Source: CAMNAO01 sp045605145 (GTDB taxonomy: Bacteria > Bacillota > Clostridia > Oscillospirales > Oscillospiraceae). Taken from it: a DNA stretch of 64,000 bases. A program made the translations under genes and the position numbers. The notes beneath the pieces were generated by a model. The model was not told the origin of the DNA. It did no database searches and saw only the letters and a program-made list of their open reading frames with translations. The DNA lies in contig JAZUPH010000080.1 of assembly GCA_045605145.1 (NCBI GenBank), forward strand, positions 1 through 64,000, read 5' to 3'. Below are positions 60,398 to 64,000 of this stretch, piece by piece (the stretch's first letter is position 1; each line of letters opens with the position of its first letter).

Positions 60398-60543
60398 GTA
60401 TTTTTCCAATCTTTTCATACAATATTGCAATTTATTCTCCATTCATGAAAAGTAAGCCATCCAAGGGGATAAAGAAGCAAGCACGAGGCACGGCATGACC
60501 GCACTTTTAACATGATTTATATCCAGGTTGCACCAAATCCCAC

Positions 60544-60572
60544 TTGTGAAAACTGGCGACATGGTATATAGT
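60544..60572 (+). promoter_or_regulatory. Promoter of the ddl-murF unit
   Basis: TTGTGA (60544-60549), 17 bases and TATAGT (60567-60572) lie 55 bases before the ddl ATG. Confidence 0.65.
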
Positions 60573-60627
60573 ATTTAGGACAGTGGATTTAATTCATACC
60601 GTGCAACGCGGTAGAATGGGGGATTAC

Positions 60628-61665
60628 ATGAATATCATCGTACTGTGCGGCGGACTGAGCAGTGAGAGAGACGTGTCGCTCACCAGCGGCGCGCTGGTGA
60701 CCAAGGCGCTCAGGGAACTGGGACACAGGGCCGTGCCGGTGGACGTATATTTCGGCTACATGGGTACATATGATGATCCTATTGATATTTTCAACCGGGA
60801 GTTGTCCGACCTCGGCCTCAGCATAGGCGAGGATGCGCCCGATCTTAACACCGTGCGCAGCATGCGCGATCAGGACAATGACAGCATTCTCGGCGACAAC
60901 GTGATCGAGATCTGCCGGGCTGCGGATCTGGTGTTTATGGCGCTGCACGGTGCCGAGGGTGAGAACGGCAAGCTGCAGGCGCTGTTCGATGTGATGGACA
61001 TCCGTTACACCGGCTGCGGGCATCTTGCCAGCGCAATGGCCATGAATAAAGAGATCGCAAAGCGCGTCATCGCCTCATCCGGCGTGCGCGTACCTCAGGG
61101 GCGAGTGGTCAACAAGCATGACGGGCAGTATCCCCTGCCTCCCCTGCCCTGCGTGGTAAAGCCCAGAAGCGGCGGCTCCTCCATCGGTACATCTATTGTT
61201 AACAACGAGGATGAGTATATCCCCGCGCTGGAGCTGGGATTTGTGTATGAGGATGATCTGATCGTTGAGGATTACATATCCGGCCGCGAATGTGATGTGG
61301 GCGTACTTATGGGCAAGGCTCTGCCCGTCATTGAGATCTGCCCCAAGAGCGGATTCTATGACTACAAGAACAAGTATCAGGCGGGCATGACAGATGAATA
61401 CTGCCCGGCAGACCTTTCCGAGATTGACACAGCCGCACTGCAGGATGCAGCGGTAAAGGTTTACAACGCACTGGGGATGGAGGTCTACGGGCGCATAGAT
61501 TTCATCCTGCGGCAGGACGGTGAGGTTTTCTGTCTTGAGGCCAACACTCTGCCCGGCATGACCCCGCTTAGTCTCATGCCCCAGGAAGCTGCAGCCGCCG
61601 GGATCAGCTATAACCGCCTGTGTGCCGAGATTATCGCCGGCTCCATGGCAAAATATGAGCAATGA
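60628..61665 (+). CDS. ddl: D-alanine--D-alanine ligase
   Basis: Ddl joins two D-alanines for peptidoglycan precursors. The 345-residue protein opens NIIVLCGGLSSERDVSLTSG, followed by MALHGAEGENGKLQ, the ATP-grasp loop KPRSGGSSIGTSIV, and CLEANTLPGMTPLSLMPQEAAAAG near the C-terminus. The ATG at 60628 lies behind GGGGGAT; a longer frame to 60583 has none. It precedes murF with a 4-base overlap of frames (ATGA) and forms a cell-wall unit with it. Confidence 0.94.
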   Translation: MNIIVLCGGLSSERDVSLTSGALVTKALRELGHRAVPVDVYFGYMGTYDDPIDIFNRELSDLGLSIGEDAPDLNTVRSMRDQDNDSILGDNVIEICRAADLVFMALHGAEGENGKLQALFDVMDIRYTGCGHLASAMAMNKEIAKRVIASSGVRVPQGRVVNKHDGQYPLPPLPCVVKPRSGGSSIGTSIVNNEDEYIPALELGFVYEDDLIVEDYISGRECDVGVLMGKALPVIEICPKSGFYDYKNKYQAGMTDEYCPADLSEIDTAALQDAAVKVYNALGMEVYGRIDFILRQDGEVFCLEANTLPGMTPLSLMPQEAAAAGISYNRLCAEIIAGSMAKYEQ

Positions 61666-61673
61666 GGAATAAT

Positions 61674-63038
61674 ATGACCAGTATAAGTCTTGAAACGATC
61701 GCCGCCGTCACAGGCGGTGATCTTGTCATCGGCGAAAATATGAGCGCCGCGCCCGCAAATGGCATGGTGCGCGACAGCCGCGAAGTAAAGCCGGGCAACA
61801 TCTTCCTGTGTATCCCGGGTGAGCGGGTGGACGGACACAGCTTTGCCAACACCGCGCTGCGTGCCGGTGCGGCCTGCTGCATCGCGCAAAGGCCGCTGGA
61901 AAATGCCAAGGGGCCCTATATCCTCGTCCCCGATGTACTTACTGCCGCCAAGGCGCTGGGCGCGTGGTACCGCAGCCGGCTCCACATTCCAGTTATAGGC
62001 ATCGTGGGCAGTGTGGGCAAGACCACGGCAAAAGAGCTGACCGCCGCCGTGCTGAGCGCGAAATACAAGGTGCTGAAAACCAGCGGCAACCTGAATAACG
62101 AGCTGGGCGTACCTCTGACGCTGATGAGCATTGACGACAGCCACGAGGCCGCAGTGGTGGAGATGGGCATCAGCGACTTTGGTGAGATGGACCGCCTGGG
62201 CGCCATGGCGAAGCCCGATATATGCGTATTTACCGTTGTGGGTCACGCACACCTGGAATTCCTGCACGATCTGGGCGGCGTGCTGCAGGCAAAGGGCGAG
62301 GTGTTCCGCCATATGCCGGAGGATGGTCTTGCCGTTCTCAATGGCGATGACGAGTATCTTCGCGGCTATGACCCGGGTATTAATCGGGTGCTGTGCGGCA
62401 TGGACGCCGCCTGCGGCGTGAGGGCAGAGAATATCGTGGCACACGGCTCCGAAAGTCTTGAGTTCGATATTGCGACCGATACGCTGCGCTTCCCCGTGCG
62501 GCTGAACGCCTTCGGCCTGCACATCGTGACAAACGCGCTTCTGGCGGCGGCAGTGGGTCTGCGCTGCGGCCTGACGCCGGATGAGATCGCTCACGGTCTT
62601 GCCGAATACCGCCCCATAGATGGGCGGGCAAAGGTGGAAAAGGCCGGCGCGCTGACCGTAATTAACGACTGCTATAACGCAAATCCCGACTCCACCCTGG
62701 CTGCGCTGCGTTCATTGGCCACCCTTGAGGGCGGAAAGTGCGCTATTCTGGGCGACATGAAAGAGCTTGGCCCCGATGAGGATGAGCTGCACCGGCAAAT
62801 AGGCCGCCAGACTGCCATGCTTGGCATCGACCAAGCCATATTCTGCGGTCCTCTTGCAAAGGCCATGGCAGAGGGCCGTCGTGAGGTGGCGCCCGATGCC
62901 TCCACCGAGTATTACGCGACCCTTGATGAGCTTCTTGCACAGGCGCTGCCCCTGGGCGGCGGCATTGCCAACGCACTGGTTAAGGCCAGCCACAGTATGC
63001 ATTTTGAGCGCATAGTGGCGGCACTTAAGGAGAGCTGA
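61674..63038 (+). CDS. murF: UDP-MurNAc-tripeptide--D-Ala-D-Ala ligase MurF
   Basis: MurF adds the D-Ala-D-Ala made by Ddl to the peptidoglycan precursor. The 454-residue protein has MVRDSREVKPGNIFLCIPGE, the P-loop GSVGKTTAK at 112-120, ETSGNLNNELGVPLTL-type KTSGNLNNELG and VINDCYNANPDSTLAAL. The ATG at 61674 lies behind GAGG; an ATG at 61662 overlaps the ddl stop. The gene order ddl-murF places two consecutive steps side by side. Confidence 0.95.
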   Translation: MTSISLETIAAVTGGDLVIGENMSAAPANGMVRDSREVKPGNIFLCIPGERVDGHSFANTALRAGAACCIAQRPLENAKGPYILVPDVLTAAKALGAWYRSRLHIPVIGIVGSVGKTTAKELTAAVLSAKYKVLKTSGNLNNELGVPLTLMSIDDSHEAAVVEMGISDFGEMDRLGAMAKPDICVFTVVGHAHLEFLHDLGGVLQAKGEVFRHMPEDGLAVLNGDDEYLRGYDPGINRVLCGMDAACGVRAENIVAHGSESLEFDIATDTLRFPVRLNAFGLHIVTNALLAAAVGLRCGLTPDEIAHGLAEYRPIDGRAKVEKAGALTVINDCYNANPDSTLAALRSLATLEGGKCAILGDMKELGPDEDELHRQIGRQTAMLGIDQAIFCGPLAKAMAEGRREVAPDASTEYYATLDELLAQALPLGGGIANALVKASHSMHFERIVAALKES

Positions 63039-63040
63039 GT

Positions 63041-63985
63041 ATGCTGACCGAGTATATCTGCACCCCGGAAGACGAAGGGCGCAAGCTGTACGGCATACTG
63101 CGGCGCGAGCTGGCACTGAGCCTGACACAGCTGCGGCGGATAAAACCGGCGGGCGGCATTTTCGTAAACGACGCGCAGGCGCACACGGACTACAGGGTAA
63201 AACCCGGTGACAGGGTGCATATCCGGCTGGATGCCGTGGAGAAGGCACCGGACCTGATCCCTCAGGACGGCCCTGTGGATGTATTGTGGGAGGGCGAGGG
63301 TCTTCTGATCGTCAACAAACCCTGCGGCATACTGGTGCACCCCACCCACGCGCAGCAGATCGACACGCTGGCAAACTATGTAAGCGGTTACCTTCAGCGC
63401 AGCTGCGGCTCTGCCGCCTGCCATGTGGTCAACCGACTTGACAGGGACACCGGCGGAGCCGTGCTTTTCGCCAAAAGTGCCAGGATGAAGCACCTCGCTT
63501 CCCTTGCACTGGCGGAAGAGAGCGCGGTGAAGGAGTATGTTGCTCTTGTGTACGGCGCGTTCAAGGAGCCTTCCGGAATTATCGACCTGCCCATCCGGCG
63601 TGAATCGCCGGAGAATATGCGCCGCATCGCAGCCCCCGACGGACAGAGCGCGCTGACAATATACGAAACGGTGGAGACAGCAGAGGATTTCTCCCTGATG
63701 CGTTTTCGCATTGTTACCGGCCGCACCCACCAGATCCGCGTGCACTGCTTTGAGAGCGGACACCCTATACTTGGGGACAGACTCTACAAAACGGAAGCAT
63801 CGGACGCCGTGTCACAGCGGCTGGGGATCGAGGCGCAGGCTCTGCACGCGTGCAGGCTGGCCTTCCGTGAGGGCCGCAGCGGCGAGTGTGCGGATGTCAC
63901 GGCGCCGATAGTGCGAAGCGATCTGTCAAAAATTATCGGAAATTCAAAATTTACTATTGACAAACCCAAGGAGTCTGATATATAA
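63041..63985 (+). CDS. RluA-family 23S rRNA/tRNA pseudouridine synthase
   Basis: The 314-residue protein has an N-terminal S4-like RNA-binding domain (about 15-65), DVLWEGEGLLIVNKPCGILVHP, and the catalytic VNRLDRDTGGAVLFAKS with the Asp of LDRDT; later GRTHQIRVHCFESGHPILGD closes the active site. It modifies uridines in rRNA or tRNA; the exact site (RluD or RluA type) cannot be read from the sequence. It starts two bases after the murF stop behind GGAG. Confidence 0.9.
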   Translation: MLTEYICTPEDEGRKLYGILRRELALSLTQLRRIKPAGGIFVNDAQAHTDYRVKPGDRVHIRLDAVEKAPDLIPQDGPVDVLWEGEGLLIVNKPCGILVHPTHAQQIDTLANYVSGYLQRSCGSAACHVVNRLDRDTGGAVLFAKSARMKHLASLALAEESAVKEYVALVYGAFKEPSGIIDLPIRRESPENMRRIAAPDGQSALTIYETVETAEDFSLMRFRIVTGRTHQIRVHCFESGHPILGDRLYKTEASDAVSQRLGIEAQALHACRLAFREGRSGECADVTAPIVRSDLSKIIGNSKFTIDKPKESDI

Positions 63986-63986
63986 T
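63957..63986 (+). promoter_or_regulatory. Promoter reading out of the window
   Basis: TTGACA (63957-63962), 18 bases and TATAAT (63981-63986) lie across the end of the RluA-type gene. The gene it serves lies beyond the window edge. Confidence 0.7.
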
Positions 63987-64000
63987 AGCAAAGCGCTCTG

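Larger units (their letters stand above)
60262..60627. other. Divergent intergenic region: rimP leader and ddl promoter
   Basis: This gene-free stretch contains the leader and attenuator of the rimP-nusA operon (60262-60374), its promoter (60369-60397), and the ddl promoter (60544-60572). Between 60398 and 60543 I see nothing. Confidence 0.75.

Overview
The window is GC-rich, densely coded chromosome from an endospore-forming Clostridia-type Firmicute, most likely within Oscillospiraceae or a close relative. The evidence is a complete spoIIIAA-AH operon, a ctsR-mcsA-clpC heat-shock operon with textbook CtsR operators, a yqhY-nusB-xseA-xseB-ispA block, a rimP-nusA-ylxR-ylxQ-infB-rbfA-nrnA-truB-ribF operon, and ferredoxin-type anaerobic enzymes. 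Family-level placement is inference; there is no rRNA in the window.

Layout. 1-4445: two repeat-rich intergenic regions flank an aldo/keto reductase and a SpoVB/MurJ-type flippase. 4446-8215: clpC, mcsA and ctsR on the minus strand, with no mcsB. 8216-13483: a small ferredoxin, then trmN6-rsmI-nucleotide kinase, then a HelD-type helicase. 13852-18285: a DUF975 membrane protein and a GntR/YtrA-regulated ABC exporter operon. 18483-26164: glycerol kinase, a degV-CPBP protease-obg operon, and a MacB/FtsX-type ABC fusion. 26236-29029: a carboxylesterase, and divergently an alpha/beta hydrolase with a 61-residue acidic tail. 29129-38101: ispA, xseB, xseA, a short TsaD paralogue, nusB and yqhY, then spoIIIAH to spoIIIAA. 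38233-39677: a DnaJ-domain protein and a DUF5685 protein. 39874-47247: a five-gene operon of membrane-anchored proteins (two zinc-ribbon proteins, a pseudokinase-TPR protein, an acidic Glu/Pro-rich protein, and a TPR protein with a YfaP-like C-terminus). 47485-52520: an S41 protease, RqcH and Mini-III, and a MATE transporter. 52573-60261: the translation and transcription-factor operon with an attenuator in its leader. 60628-63985: ddl, murF and an RluA-type pseudouridine synthase.

The strongest candidate for an undescribed system is the 39874-47247 operon. Its central kinase-fold protein has lost the VAIK lysine, the helix-C glutamate and the HRD aspartate, so it probably acts as a scaffold or sensor, and every partner has one or two membrane segments. 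Other points worth attention are the missing mcsB, a RibF whose riboflavin-kinase half has lost its signature motif, two CtsR operators bracketing a near-consensus promoter, an intrinsic terminator inside the rimP-nusA leader, and families of modular hairpin repeats in the intergenic regions.

Many genes overlap by 1, 4 or 8 bases with the gene before them, implying translational coupling. Several start with GTG or TTG behind good ribosome-binding sites.
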